This document shows, one piece after another, positions 24,576 to 36,600 of a stretch of 62,849 nucleotides of DNA; positions within the stretch are counted from its first letter, which is position 1; the number at the start of each line of letters is the position of its first letter. Source of the DNA: an uncultured Victivallales bacterium (GTDB lineage Bacteria; Verrucomicrobiota; Lentisphaeria; Oligosphaerales; JAFGRS01); NCBI GenBank assembly GCA_903837355.1, contig CAILUI010000219.1, positions 1-62,849 of the forward strand. The letters run 5' to 3'. Both the position numbers and the translations under genes were made by a program. The notes beneath the pieces were generated by a model. It saw only the letters and a program-made list of their open reading frames with translations. It did no database searches and was not told where the DNA came from.

Positions 24576-25685
24576 ATGGACACGATCAAGGTCGGAGTCA
24601 TCGGCTGCGGCGCCATCAGCGGCGCCTACTTCACGCGTCTGCCCCAGTTCGGCATCCTTGAAGTCAAGGCCTGCGCCGATCTGATCTGGGAGCGCACCCT
24701 GGCCAAGGCCCAGGAGTTCAAGGTGCCGAGGCCCTGTACGGTCGCCGAGCTGCTGGCAGATCCGGAGATCCGCATCGTGGTCAACCTGACCACGCCGCAG
24801 GCGCACCACGAGGTGGCCAAGGCCAGCCTGGAGGCCGGCAAGCATACCTACGGCGAAAAGCCCTTCACCGTCAAGCGCGCGGAGGGTCTGGAACTGCTCG
24901 ACCTGGCGCGGGCCCGCGGCCTGCTGGTGGGCGGGGCGCCGGACACCTTCCTGGGCGGCGGCATCCAGACCTGCCGCAAGCTCATCGATGACGGCTGGAT
25001 CGGCGAACCCATCGCCTGCGATGCCTTTATGCTCTGCCGCGGCCACGAGTCCTGGCACCCCGATCCCGAGTTCTACTACCAGGTCGGCGGTGGCCCGATG
25101 TTCGATATGGGCCCCTACTACCTGACCGCCCTGGTCAACCTGCTCGGGCCGGTGCGGCGCGTCACCGGCTCGGCCCGCATCTCCTTCCCCGAGCGCGTCA
25201 TCACCAGCGCCAAGAAGTTCGGCAAGCGCGTGCCGGTGGAAGTCCCGACCCACGTGACCGGGGTCATGGAGTTCCGCAGCGGCGCCATCGGCACCATCAT
25301 CACCAGTTTCGACACCTGGGGCAGTGTGCTGCCGTTCATCGAGATCCACGGCTCCCTGGGCTCCCTCCAGGTGCCGAATCCGAACGCCTTCGGCGGCCCG
25401 GTCAGGATTCGGCTCGGACATGACCGCGAGGGGCAGTGGCGAGACGTCCCGCTGAGCCATGTCTACAGCGATAACTGGCGCGGCATCGGCGTCGCCGATA
25501 TGGCCTACGCCATCGCCAGCGGCCGCCCCAACCGCGCCAGCGGCGAGCTGGCCTACCACGTCCTCGATCTGATGCACGCCTTCCACGATGCCGCCGCCGC
25601 GGGTCGACACGTGAAACTGCGCAGCACCTGCCGGCGCCCGGCCATGCTGCCCCTCGGCCTCTGCGAAGGCCAACTGGACGACTGA
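24576..25685 (+). CDS. Gfo/Idh/MocA-family NAD(P)-dependent oxidoreductase
   Basis: This 369-residue cytosolic protein has a Rossmann domain with [15 protein letters not shown] (GxGxxG) and the family motif [17 protein letters not shown], where the Lys of EKP is catalytic. The C-terminal alpha/beta domain carries [20 protein letters not shown], matching the Asp/Tyr region that binds sugar. AGGAG precedes the ATG. Family members oxidise or reduce cyclic polyols and sugars, often at C3. It forms an operon with the ThuA-like protein and ends at a strong terminator hairpin. The sugar cannot be read from sequence. Confidence 0.92.
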   Translation: MDTIKVGVIGCGAISGAYFTRLPQFGILEVKACADLIWERTLAKAQEFKVPRPCTVAELLADPEIRIVVNLTTPQAHHEVAKASLEAGKHTYGEKPFTVKRAEGLELLDLARARGLLVGGAPDTFLGGGIQTCRKLIDDGWIGEPIACDAFMLCRGHESWHPDPEFYYQVGGGPMFDMGPYYLTALVNLLGPVRRVTGSARISFPERVITSAKKFGKRVPVEVPTHVTGVMEFRSGAIGTIITSFDTWGSVLPFIEIHGSLGSLQVPNPNAFGGPVRIRLGHDREGQWRDVPLSHVYSDNWRGIGVADMAYAIASGRPNRASGELAYHVLDLMHAFHDAAAAGRHVKLRSTCRRPAMLPLGLCEGQLDD

Positions 25686-25690
25686 AACGG

Positions 25691-25721
25691 CTCGGGCGGC
25701 GGTTCTCGACCGCCGCCCGAG
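25691..25721. terminator. Strong bidirectional terminator hairpin
   Basis: A perfect 13-base stem, CTCGGGCGGCGGT (25691-25703) with ACCGCCGCCCGAG (25709-25721), and a 5-base loop sits in the 53-base gap between the Gfo/Idh gene and the opposing CARDB gene. It should stop transcription from both directions. Confidence 0.8.
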
Positions 25722-25738
25722 AGGAATGGGATCTGGGC

Positions 25739-26911
25739 TTAGCGCGTGGCAGCCTGCCAGGCCTGCCTGTACAGCCGGATGGCATTGCCATCACCGTTCA
25801 GCCGCAACTCATCGGCCTGCGCCAGCAGGGCCCGCGCTGCCGGGGGTCCGCCCGCGTCGGCGACCGCCGTCTGGGCCAGGATCCGGTCGCAGTCCATCAG
25901 GGTGCGCAAGGCACCCTCGACCGCCACCTTGGCACTCTCGGGGAGCAGCGGCAGTACGTCCGTCGCCTTGCGGTCGAAGAACCCTTCCATGGCGAACACT
26001 TCCGCCCCGCTGCCGCGGCGCACGTGGTTCGCGTCGATCCACAGCCGCGGTTCCAGCGCCGTCTGCAGGTGCTTCACGGCTGTCCGGAACTGGTTGGCAG
26101 CGGCGCCCCGTGGCAGGCCTGCAGCCAGGGCTGTCATCTGCGCGGTCACATACGCCTTGTTGGCCCTTGCCGTCGTCTTCACGACCCGCAGGAGCACATG
26201 CTCGTGCCCGTTCGGCGAGAGCGTGGTGTCCGCCAGGTCGAAGGCATCGACCTGGTACTCCACGACAGCCCCCAACGGCAGGGCGCCGAGGTCGATGACG
26301 ACCGGAACGATTGCCATCCCGCCCGCCTCAAGGTGCAGCACCACATCAATGGGCTCGGCTCTGACCCCACCCACGGTGCCGTCCGCGCCCCCACGGGCGT
26401 GGCCCAGTACCAGCAGGTCGAGCGGCCCATCGCCGTTGTTGACCACTGGAACGCCGTAGCTGAAGGTCTCACCCGCGTTGATCACCTCGAGGTTGATCTG
26501 GCCCCGGTCGTCGTTGGGGTCGGTGTTGTCATCGGCGCCCACGATCAAGGCTTCCAGGCAGGTGTGGGTCCGGGTGATGAAGACGTGGTCGAAGGCCGCG
26601 GTCACCGTGCCCCCGGCCGGGATGCTGGCAAGCGTCGTGGTGCCGATCTCCTGCCAGCCCATGAAGGTCACTCCCCAGTCATTGAACGACAGTCTGACCT
26701 GCACGTTCGTGGCCGTGGCCGGGCCGCTGTTGCCGACCGCGACAGTGATGTGGGTGTTCTCGCCGACGACCGGGTATGCCGGGGTGGCGACGATGCTCCC
26801 GTAGCCGTAGAACGGCAGGCCGGGGTTGGCCTGCGCTGCGGCCGGACTGCACAGGCCGACGATCGCCGTGCAGGCGAGCCCCAGGATCAGGTTGGTCAGT
26901 TGCGTCTTCAT
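25739..26911 (-). CDS. Secreted CARDB-domain protein
   Basis: This 390-residue protein has a signal peptide (MKTQLTNLILGLACTAIVGL, cut near AAAQA). Residues about 35-130 form a CARDB-like Ig fold (VGENTHITVAVGNSGPATAT then NVQVRLSFNDWG); a second beta-sandwich follows (INLEVINAGETFSYGVPVVN), and the C-terminal third is helical (AYVTAQMTALAAGLPRG, EGALRTLMDCDRILAQ). The start at 26911 has GGAGA about seven bases upstream. It lies downstream of the giant surface-protein gene on the same strand, separated by 347 bases, and shares the CARDB fold with it. A cell-surface or extracellular role is inferred; no enzyme motif was found. Confidence 0.7.
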   Translation of the reverse strand: MKTQLTNLILGLACTAIVGLCSPAAAQANPGLPFYGYGSIVATPAYPVVGENTHITVAVGNSGPATATNVQVRLSFNDWGVTFMGWQEIGTTTLASIPAGGTVTAAFDHVFITRTHTCLEALIVGADDNTDPNDDRGQINLEVINAGETFSYGVPVVNNGDGPLDLLVLGHARGGADGTVGGVRAEPIDVVLHLEAGGMAIVPVVIDLGALPLGAVVEYQVDAFDLADTTLSPNGHEHVLLRVVKTTARANKAYVTAQMTALAAGLPRGAAANQFRTAVKHLQTALEPRLWIDANHVRRGSGAEVFAMEGFFDRKATDVLPLLPESAKVAVEGALRTLMDCDRILAQTAVADAGGPPAARALLAQADELRLNGDGNAIRLYRQAWQAATR

Positions 26912-27258
26912 CAGGTGTTCTCCGTCAGTCCTTTTTCGGGGGGGGGCGATCACCCGCCCCTGCATCACTCCGTGCATCGAACACTGCGCTTACCCCATCT
27001 CGCCTTTCTTGGTTGTGTTTCTTGTCTCCCTGCTGCTCCGGCCTCGATTCGGCCGCCGGAGCCGTGTGCCACCTATAAGGCTACAGAATCTATAGCATTA
27101 GAGTTTAGCCGGCGCCGCGGGTTGCATGGGGGCCGTCTTTTCCGCGGCTCCGGTCCGCCGCAAGCAGCAGGACCGGGGCGAGTGTGCAGGCACGCTGCCG
27201 TTCCGGGGGAGGCCCCGGGGCAGGGCGCGGTCGCCGCCGCGGGCGGGTAGCGGATCGG
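26912..27258 (-). other. Intergenic region with AT-rich patch and hairpin
   Basis: This 347-base gap holds no gene. An AT-rich patch at about 27070-27115 contains TATA-like blocks on the minus strand and may carry the promoter of the CARDB gene. CCGGTCC (27150-27156) and GGACCGG (27170-27176) form a 7-base hairpin that may terminate the giant gene. Confidence 0.4.
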
Positions 27259-27690
27259 CTACTCCAGCGGAATGAGTGCTGGGCGATCCAGGAAGATCCA
27301 GTAGGCGCGCCCCGGCTGCAGGGGCGGAAGCTGCGCTTCGTAGCTCTGCGTCAGGGCATTCCAGCCCCACGCCACCCGCCGCCAACTGGGGACCTCGATC
27401 GGGACCCGCGCGGCGGGAATCCCCAGCAGATGCCAGCCCGAGGTCAAGCTCAAGGGTGGCCCGCTATAGCGCACGCCACGCACCTCGAGGCTGGCCGCCG
27501 CGCTCGCCTTGCCGGGCTGGTCCGCAAGGAACAGCCAGTAACCCTGCAGGGGCTGCAGCGTGCGGACCGGGGTAAAGCCCTGGCCGTTCCAGCCCCACAC
27601 CGGTCCGGCGTACGGCAGCCCTGCCAGCAGCGTCGCCGCCTCGGCATCGAACGGCTCGACGGGCAGGGAGAAGAGGTTCCAGCCGGGCTG
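27259..27690 (-). other. C-terminal GWNLFSLP-type tandem domain of the giant protein
   Basis: Two related segments close the protein: GWNLFSLPVEPFDAEAATLL with VWGWNGQGFTPVRTLQPLQG and YWLFL, then GWHLLGIPAARVPIEVP with AWGWNALTQSYEAQLPPLQP and AYWIFLD. They share the order G-W-x-L, W-G-W-N, L-Q-P and (Y)W-(L/I)-F-L. This terminal placement suggests a sorting, anchoring or capping role, which is inferred. Confidence 0.65.
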
Positions 27691-30600
27691 GAAGCTGACC
27701 TCGACGCGACCGACGACGGTGACGCTGATCTGGCCCATGCTGACCGCACCGGTCGCATCCACGACCGCGTAGCTGAAGCGGTCCGGTCCGTAGTACCCGG
27801 GGTCCGGGCTGTAGTGTACCCATCCGGCCACGACCGCCACGACGCCGTGCGCCGCCGCGCCGACACTCAGCAGAGCCAGGGGGTCGCCGTCCGCGTCGGT
27901 ATCATTCGCCACCGGGTCAAGCCACCGGTCGCGACTGTCCTGTTCGATGGTCAGACTGTCCGCCACGGGTGTGGGCGGATCGTTCACGGGTTGGACGGTA
28001 ATCACCACGGTGGCCAGGGTCCCGCCGTCCTGGCCGTCCAGAGCTCTGTAGGTGAAGCTGAACGGGCCGTTGAAGTCGGGCGCGGGGGTATAGACGAACG
28101 AACCATCGGCGGCCAGCGCGACCGGCCCCGGCGTCGGCGGCGACACCCATTCGGCCGTCAGCGGCGCCCCTTCCGGGTCATGGTCATTGGCCAGAACACC
28201 GGCGGCGGTCAGCACGCGCAGGACGGTGTCTTCGGTCGTCGCATAGGCATCATCCGCGGCGTGCGGCGGGTCACCGGGAATGACCACGGTGACGTCCGGC
28301 TGGGCCGGCACCAGGTTGCGGTTGCCGACCCGGTCCTCGGCCAGGCAGCTGAAGCTGTAGGTATGCCCGCGCTGGCCCGGGAAGACGGCCGCCGTGAGGC
28401 CGGTGCCCTGCAGCCAGGCCGTGGGCGCCCCGCCGCGGTCGGACACATAGATGGTGAACCCAGCCAGGCCGCTGCCTTCATCCGAGCCGTTCCAGGAGAC
28501 GGCGATCTCGGCCGTCTCCGGGTCGAGCGTAGCGGAATCGACGCGGCACTGCGGCGGCGCCGCGTCCAAGGTATTGAAGATGGCCGGCGTGTCGATGGGC
28601 TCGTTGAGGTCGAACACGATCCTGGCCTGGGCGTCGATGGGTATGCCGCTGGCCGCATCGCGCCGCGGGCGGACCGTGTAGGTGACGAAGCCTTCACCCC
28701 GGCCGGTCGTATCGTTGGGGGGGAGGAACCCGGCCAGCGCGTCCATGGGCAGGTCGCCCGTCGCGGGGTCGAGAGTGGTCAGGGTCCAACTCACCGCGCC
28801 GGTCAGCACGTTGACGGTGACGACCACATCGACGATCAGGCCGCTGGCGTCGGGGAGGTCGATCTGGCCGTGGTAGACGGACTGCTCGCCGGAGAGTTCC
28901 ACATAGACCTCGCCCCAACCGAAGTCGTTGACGCGGAAGGTGCGGAAATCCAGGGCCGGATCGAGCTGCTGGGTGATGGTGACCACCTGCGCCGGAGCAC
29001 TCGCGTCCGCCACGTTCTCAAAGCGGATCCGGTAGCTGAGAGCGCCCTGCACGCCGACCCAGCGCTCTGCGCCGAGGCCAGCCGGGCCGACGATGTCGTT
29101 CGGATCCGTGGGCCAACGAAGCATGGGGTCGACATTGCCGCCGGAGCCGCCACCAGGGCCGGAGCCGCCGCCGGGGCTCGAGCCGCCACCGCCAGGACCT
29201 GAGCCGCCCCCGCCCGGAGCCGGCGGGTTGGGGGCCTGCGGGGGCGCGGCATTGGGATTCCCGCCACAGGGGTTAAGCGTCGCCTGGTAGTAGTCCAGCT
29301 TTGCCCTTGCGGCCGCGACCTTGGCCAGGTAGACGTTCCAGGCGTAATCATACCCGCTCTCGAGGGTCGCGATGAGCTGGCGGCTGGCGACCAGGCTGGC
29401 CAAGCTCACCTTGAGGGTCTGCATGGTCCCCAGCACCGGCGTGTCCCGGAACTTCTGGACCATCCCATCGGCGAACTGCTGGCGAGGCAGCCGCACGGAA
29501 ACGGGCTCGGTGCCCGTGATACCGCAGATGTGGTCTCGTTCCGAGTCGATGTGGCCGGTGATCCTGCCGATGCACCGATCCAGGACGCCCACCTCTGCCT
29601 GTGCTGCGGCACCGAACCCCAAGGGCGCGCCGAAGCCCTCGATGAGAAGGCGCGTCGCCTGCCAAATAGACGGGCGCCACTCCTCGCCCTGGTCATCGCT
29701 GGGGTTGGCGTTGCCGCGGACCTCGACCAGCAGGCGATCGAGCCGGTAGGTACCTGTGCCCGTCAGGACGCTGGCGGCCCTGGTCTCAAGGTCCACGGTC
29801 AGGCCCATTAGGTCGTCCAGCAGCCGGTTGGTGGGGTGAGTGACCAGACGGAGGTCACTCACCAACTCATTCACCGGGTCAGGCCCGAGCGGCAGCAGTT
29901 GCCGCGCGCGCTGCGCCTTCGTCAGGAATGCGTAGTAGGCGGTGTTCTGCGCGCCCACGGCATGGTACAGGCGGTGGCGGGCGATTCTGGCCCGCTGGCG
30001 GTTGCAGGGATTGGGGTGAGGCACGTCCGCATCCCAGTCCACATGCTCGGCATCGCGAGGTTTGTCTCTGAAGCGATCTTGCACGAAGGCGTTCAGGCGG
30101 TTGTTGGTTTCCTGGGCGACGAAGAACCTCTGGGGGTAGGCGAACTTGCGGTCCCGGCCGCTCGCGGCGGCCGCCGCGCCATTCGAGAACAAGGCCAGCG
30201 GCTGCAGCACGGTGTTGCCCAGGTCGAGGATCCCGGCCGCCGGCGCCACGGCCTCGAGCGGCCGCGCGGCGTAGCCGGTCGCGGAGCAGCGCAGACGCAC
30301 GGGGCCCGCGGCGGTACAGCCCAGCCGGAACTGGCCCGCGGCATCGACGAACCCGAGGTTCTGCTCCGCGCCGCCGGCATCCTGCAGCTCGACGCGACCC
30401 GCCGCGATGGCGCCGCCGTTGGCATCCGTCAGACGGCCGGCAACGAAGGTCGTGGCCGCGACGCAGGTAAGATCCATATCAATCTCACCCGCAACAACTA
30501 ATGGTGTAGCGTCCTGCGGTTGGACCGCCGCACCCTGGACTCTGATGGTGTAGTCGCCGGCCGCGACTCCCGTGAAGGCGTAGCCGCCGTCGGCAGCGCA

Positions 30601-33600
30601 GGACACCCACCGCCCGCGCGTCGGCTCGGCGGCCGGGCAGAGCTCCACCGCCGCGGGCTCCGTCAGGCGGCCGTCGCCCTCGGCCAGCACCCTTCCGAAG
30701 ACGCGGAAAGCCGGGGCCATCGTCACGGTGAGCGCCGCGGCCTCGCCCTCCCCCAAATGCACCGGCAGCAACTCCGCAGCCACGGTGTCAGCGACCACCT
30801 CGACCAGGTAGTCGCCGGCCGCCAGATTCGTGAAGACCGTCTGGCCCAGGGCATCGACCTCGCGGCTCAGCACCGCCTCGCCATCCGCGCGCAGCAAGTA
30901 CGCCTGGGGCGCGGCCGGTTCCGCGACGAGCGGCGCCATCGTCACCTGCAGGGAGGCTGTCCCTGCCACGACATCGAGGGTGACGTTGGCGCCGGGGGCG
31001 ATATCCAGAGCTGTGGCATCGGCCCAGGTCGCGTCGCTCGCGGTCGTGCGCACGTCGTAACGGCCCGCCTGCAGGAGATGGATGACATACTGGCCTTGGT
31101 CGTCGGTTACCGCCGTGCCGACCCGCTGCCCGTCCTGGCGCAGAGTCACCTGGGCGAGGGCCACGGGGGATGCATCCGCCAGAGTGACGGTGCCGGCCAC
31201 CATTGCCGCCACCGCCAGCCCAAGGTCCGCAGTCACGGTGGCGCCTTCGGCCCCGGAAACGTGGAGCGTCTGCTCAGCCACGGCGCCGCCCACAGACAGA
31301 CCGACGCGGTACTCGCCCGCCGCCAGGCCGACGAAGGCAAAGCGTCCGTTCACATCCGTACTCAGCCTGCGTGCGCTGCCGTCAGCGGCGACCAGGCGCA
31401 CCAGGACGCCGGACAGGGGCGTGCCCGACAGCACGTCGGTGAGTTGGCCGGAAACGGTGCTGCCGTTGGTCACCGCCAGCCGGAGGCCATCGACCACGGT
31501 ACCGGCCGCCAGCGTGACAGGTTCGCGGTTGCACGCCGCGCCCGGCGGCAGGTCCGCTACCGTCACAGCGTAGGTGCCCGGCCGGATGCCACTGATGCGG
31601 AACGAACCGTCCGCCTCCACTCCGGCCAACGCCAGCACCTCTTCTCCATCCAGGAGCCCTACCTGGAGCTGCGCCAGCGTGACCTCGGCGAGAGTGGAGG
31701 TCACCGTGCCGGCCACCGCGCCCGACGCGACCATGGATAGCGACCCCAGCAGGCGTTCGCCGGCCGCGGGAACCACGATGGCTGTGATCGCGATGGGCGC
31801 GTAGCCAGCCGCCTGGATGGTCAGGTCGTAGGTCCCCGCCGCAAGGCCGGCGAAGAGGAACTGGTTGCCCTCGAACTGCCCCTCGAACGTGGACTCGGGC
31901 AGTCCCCCCTGGCGCTCCAAAGTCAGGCTTACGCCTGCCGGCACATCCTGGCCGGCAGGCATGACGAGCGTCCCGCGGACTCGGGACTCCGCGGCCAGAA
32001 GGAGGTCGACCTGATACGCCCCCGTGCCCACCACCGTCAGCGGTCCGGCCCAGGCCCGCGCATACCCCGGCAACTCGGCAACGAGGGAAGTAGGCCCCGC
32101 CGGCACGGCACGCAGCGCGTACCTGCCCTGAGCGTCGCTGGCGGCGGCGTCGACGGCTTGCCCGGCCGCATCCACCGCCCAAACCTGAGCACCCTCCAGC
32201 GCGTCCCCCGCAGGCACACCACGAACGCTCCCCGTGATCTGTGCCCCTAGCGGGTAGCGGGCCCGGGTCAGCAGCTCCTCGAGAAGCTCGGGCACCGAGG
32301 TCAGGCGCTCGCCGATGGCATCCAAGTCAGCCGCGGTGCCGGCGAGCGCCTGGACGTAGGTGCCCCAGGTCGGGCCGAGCAACACCCGCAACTGCGGCCA
32401 GATCACGGCCCACTCCGCCGCAGTGATGTCAGCCGGCCGGAGCGCCGCTTCCACCGCCGCGACGTCGAGGGGTTCCTGGTTCTCCGCCGTGATGTAATCC
32501 ACCCAGAAATTCCCATCGCCCGGGGCAGAGCGGAAGTACAAGGGAATGCTGTGGCTCTCTCCCGGGCGCAAGCGTCCGGCCTGGAGTTCCCGGCCGAGGC
32601 CCAGGAGTTGCAGCGTCGCCCCAGGCTGCACGCTGAGGCTTGTCAGGTCGTCGCGCTCAACCGAGAAGGTGTTGGTGTCCAGGTTCCGGATGCGCAGCAA
32701 CGGCGCCACCGCGTCCGTGTCGCCGCTGTTGCCGTAGTGCACATAGAAAACGTAAGTCCGGTCCAGGCGGACATCTCCCGGGCCATCCGTGCTGACGTGA
32801 ACCGCCGGGCCAGTTCCGGGGCGGACCTGGAGCGCCATGGCCCCCGTCCCCATGTCCGGGTCTGTGACCTGGACCTCATAGGTATCCGCGGTCAGGCCGC
32901 GGAGGTCGAAGGTGGCATAGGCGAGCGAGGGGTCCGCGTCCGGCCGGTCAACCCAGACGGGCTCGCGCACCGCCACGCCGTTATGCCGCAGTTGGAGGCG
33001 CGAGCCGGCCGTGAAGCGGGTTGCCGTGAGCCGCAGCGTGGCCTCGCCGGTGTTCCCCACCGTGGGCGGATCGACCGTGAGCACCGTGAACGGCAACGGC
33101 TCCAAGCGGATGGCGAAGCGCTCCCCGGGAAGATCATTGTAAAGGACCCCCCCGCCCCCCCACCAGGGGTGGGTGTTCAGGTCGCGCACGTCCAGGCGCA
33201 GGTAGTAGGTCCCGGCCTGGGTGCGCGGGATGATCAGGGGGGCCGCCGTGGAGGATTGGCCCTGGGAGTAGAGCCAACTCAGTTGCTCGACGTCGCGACT
33301 CCAGAAGGTGGGCGCCTGACCGTAGGATACGCGTAGGTCGGTCACCGCCTGCCGCCGGTCGTCAGGGACGCAGAAGCCACGACAGCCGCCAAGGTCGGTG
33401 CAGGTGGTTTGCAGTGCGTAGGTGGGCAAGCCGATCGGCACGATGCGAAGCGTGCGGTTGCCGGGGTCCTCGAACTTGAAGTACAGAGTCCAGGCCTGGC
33501 CGAGGTAGGTCCGGCTGGCCACCGCGATCTCCCGGCTTGCCGCCGTGACCGGCCGCGGCGGCTGCACGCTGAGGGTGAATCCGCAGGTGGAGTAACACCA

Positions 33601-36600
33601 GTAATCACCATCGCCCGGCTCCCGCGGGGCGGTTATGGCCAGGGTCAGATGCCAGACGCCTGCCGGCCCGGCCGGGAGGACAAACGGGTTGGCATGATTC
33701 CAGAAGGACCGGACCACGTCGGCATCGGCGGCGCTCTCCGGCCGGCGGTCCCGGGCCGCGAAGACGATGGCATCGCACTCGCCTACACCGGGCAACGATT
33801 CCTTCTCGACATAGACCACCTCCCCTTCCTCCACCGGGAAGCGGAACTCGAGGGAGCGGCCGTCCCCATGGCCCTGACTGGCGAGGTCCGTCCGCACCGG
33901 GACCTGCCCGTCCGGGTAGACGGTCTCCAAGGCCGGCGCATCCACCGTCGTAGTCTCGACCGCGGCCAGGGTGTTGTTGCTCTCATCGGTTTCCGCCACG
34001 CTGTTGCGCACATCCGTCCGCGCGATCAGGTGGTAGGCACCAGGCGGCAGCCCCTCGGTATCGGCGGCGAACGTGTAGTCGCGGGCGTCGTGGGCCGGAA
34101 TCGTGTCCTCCGCCTGGGCAGTCGCGTCATGCCCACGCTCAGCGGCGAGCACGTCGTCGAGGCTGAACTGCGGGTCGGCCGACAGGTACAGGCGATCCCA
34201 CCACACGCCCGCGAAAGGCTGGTCCGAGGGATTGGACAGGGTGAACCCTACCGACAGGGGCTCGCCCAAGGTCAGGAGCTCCGGGGCGGCAATGGCAGAG
34301 ACGGTGACATCCGACGGCGGCAGCAGCCGCACGTCCGTGCTCTGGGCTGGCAGCCCGACGTTGTTGTCCTCATGGCCATACTCAGTGATCGTCCCGGTGC
34401 GGTCGGTGACCACGATGACGAAGAACGGCCCGGAGAGCCCCAGGGGAACGCGGCAGCGGCGCGTCGCAGTGTACTCCTGGCACAGGGCGCCACCGCTGCC
34501 AGCGGCGACGTCACGCCAGTCGCCGAGGCGAGCCGTGCTCTCGCCCAGGAAGGTATCGGCGTCCGGGTCGAGGATGCGGTCCCGCGAGAGGTAGAGGCGG
34601 TCCACCCAGGTGCCGTTGCCGACCTCGGGCCGCAGCGGGGTGTCGGCAGCCATGCGGGCGCCGACATTGCGGACGGTCCAAGCGATGGCGACCTCCTGGC
34701 CGCTGTAGGCTGCGAGCGGGCTGGTCACCTGCGGCACCACCAGGTCAAGGCGCGTCCGCAGTTCGTCGAAGCCGATGTTCCCCGGCAGCAACTCGTCCGG
34801 CGTCGGCGAGAGGGTGCCAGCCAGCCGCACGTTGTTGTCGAGCTCACCGGCCTCTTCGACCGCGTGTCCATAGTCGGTCACCACAAACACGTAGTACTCC
34901 CCGTTGAGCTCCGGCGGAACCTCGACCAGCTCGGCGCGCGTGTAACTCCCGGCCACGGCCAGGGCGCCCGCATGGTAGAAGCTCTTGAGCAGGATGGCAG
35001 CCGCCGCGCTGAAGACCTCGTCCGGAGCGAGGTAGACCGCATCGTGCCAGACGGCCACGTTGCTGCGGTTCGTGCCGGGGTTGGCCACAGTCCAGGTCAC
35101 CCGCAGCCGTCCCGCCTCCAGCGCCATGGCTGCCGCGCTGACCTCCAGATCCGGCACATGGCGGGTCACGATCAGCGCTTGGGGCTGGGAGGCGTTATTG
35201 GTGTCGTCACTTTCGTAGACGAGGCGCCCGACGTCCGTGACCACGAAGAGGTGGTACGGGCCGACCAGCCCGAAGGGCACCTCGAGGGTACGCAACTCGT
35301 TGTACTCACCCCCGCCGGCGAGGACCCCGCTGTGGGTGACGCTGCCCAGCACGATGTCGTCGCCGTCGCCGGCGACCGCGTTCACAGACGCCAGCACGGT
35401 GTCGGCCCAGGCTCCCCCCACCGTCGCTCCCGTCCCCAGGTTCTGCACCGACCAGCGCAGCGCCAGTGCGGTTCCAGCCTCCACCGTCGTGGCGGCGCTG
35501 GCCAGGCGCACGACCAGGTCCGCCGGGCGGTACTCCACCACGAGGCTGACGGGAAGAGAGCGGTTGTTCACGTCGTCCACCTCGAAGAGCTCGTCACCAT
35601 CATCCGCGGCCACGTACAGAGAGTAGGTGCCGGACGGCAGGTCCGGCGGCAGGGTCGCCGTGAGACTGCGGGTATAGGAGGCGTCGGGCGCCAGGGTCAC
35701 GGCCACGGCGAGCGTGCCCAGGCGACGATCCTCGGCCCAGCCCGCGCCCGCCGCGGCGGCGAGGTAGACCGCATCGTGCCACGCGGCTCCCGGCGGCGTC
35801 GCCGTGGCGCCGTAGTTGACTGCTTCGTACGTCACCGCAAACGAATGCCCGGCCAGCACCGTGCCCGGCAGCGGCTCGAGGCGGCTCACCTCCAGGTCGG
35901 GAGGCGGCGTCAACACCACCCTGATGGGCCTGCCTCCGGCATTGCTGTTGTTGTCCTCAAAGGCCACTTCGTCGATCGCGTCGAGCGCATCGGTACGCAC
36001 AAAGAGGAAGAACTCCCCCTGCAGGTCCACCGGTAGGTCAAACTGCTCACGGCCCTCGTAGTCGACGTTGAACGGCGGCTCCGCCTGGTGGCAGGTCTCC
36101 CACGAGCGGGCGCGCCGGCCCAGCAACCGGTCGCCGCTGTCGAGGGTCTGGTCGGCCGAGAGCCGAACCTCGTCCTGCCAGGTCTGGGTCGGACCGACGG
36201 TGCCTTCCCCGATGTTGGCGACGCGGTAAGTCACCTCCAGCACCTCGCGCGAGAAGACCAGCAGGGGCGCCACCACGCTGCGGACGACCAGATCCGGCGG
36301 CGGCGGCGTGCTGACGTGGAGGCGCGGGCCAACCCCCACGTTGTCGAGTTCCATGGGGCCCTCTTTGACCGCCCCGGAAGCGCCGCGGTCCGCCAGCACC
36401 AGGACGTAGTAGTCGCCCTCGCGGAGTGCGGGGATCAGGACCGGCGCGGTGTTGGCGTAGCTCTCGCCCACGGCCAGGTAGGAGGGGTTCCGACGCTCGC
36501 CGATCCAGGTATCGGTGCTGTCCAGTTCCTGATCGACCGACAGGAAGACAGCGTCGGACCAACCCCGCGCGGCGCTGGTCGGCCCGGCGCCGGCGTTGAG

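Noticed and set aside
33409..36036. Large plus-strand frame inside the giant gene
   Set aside because: His/Arg/Gly-rich sequence without repeats, while the opposite strand keeps the CARDB repeat pattern throughout.
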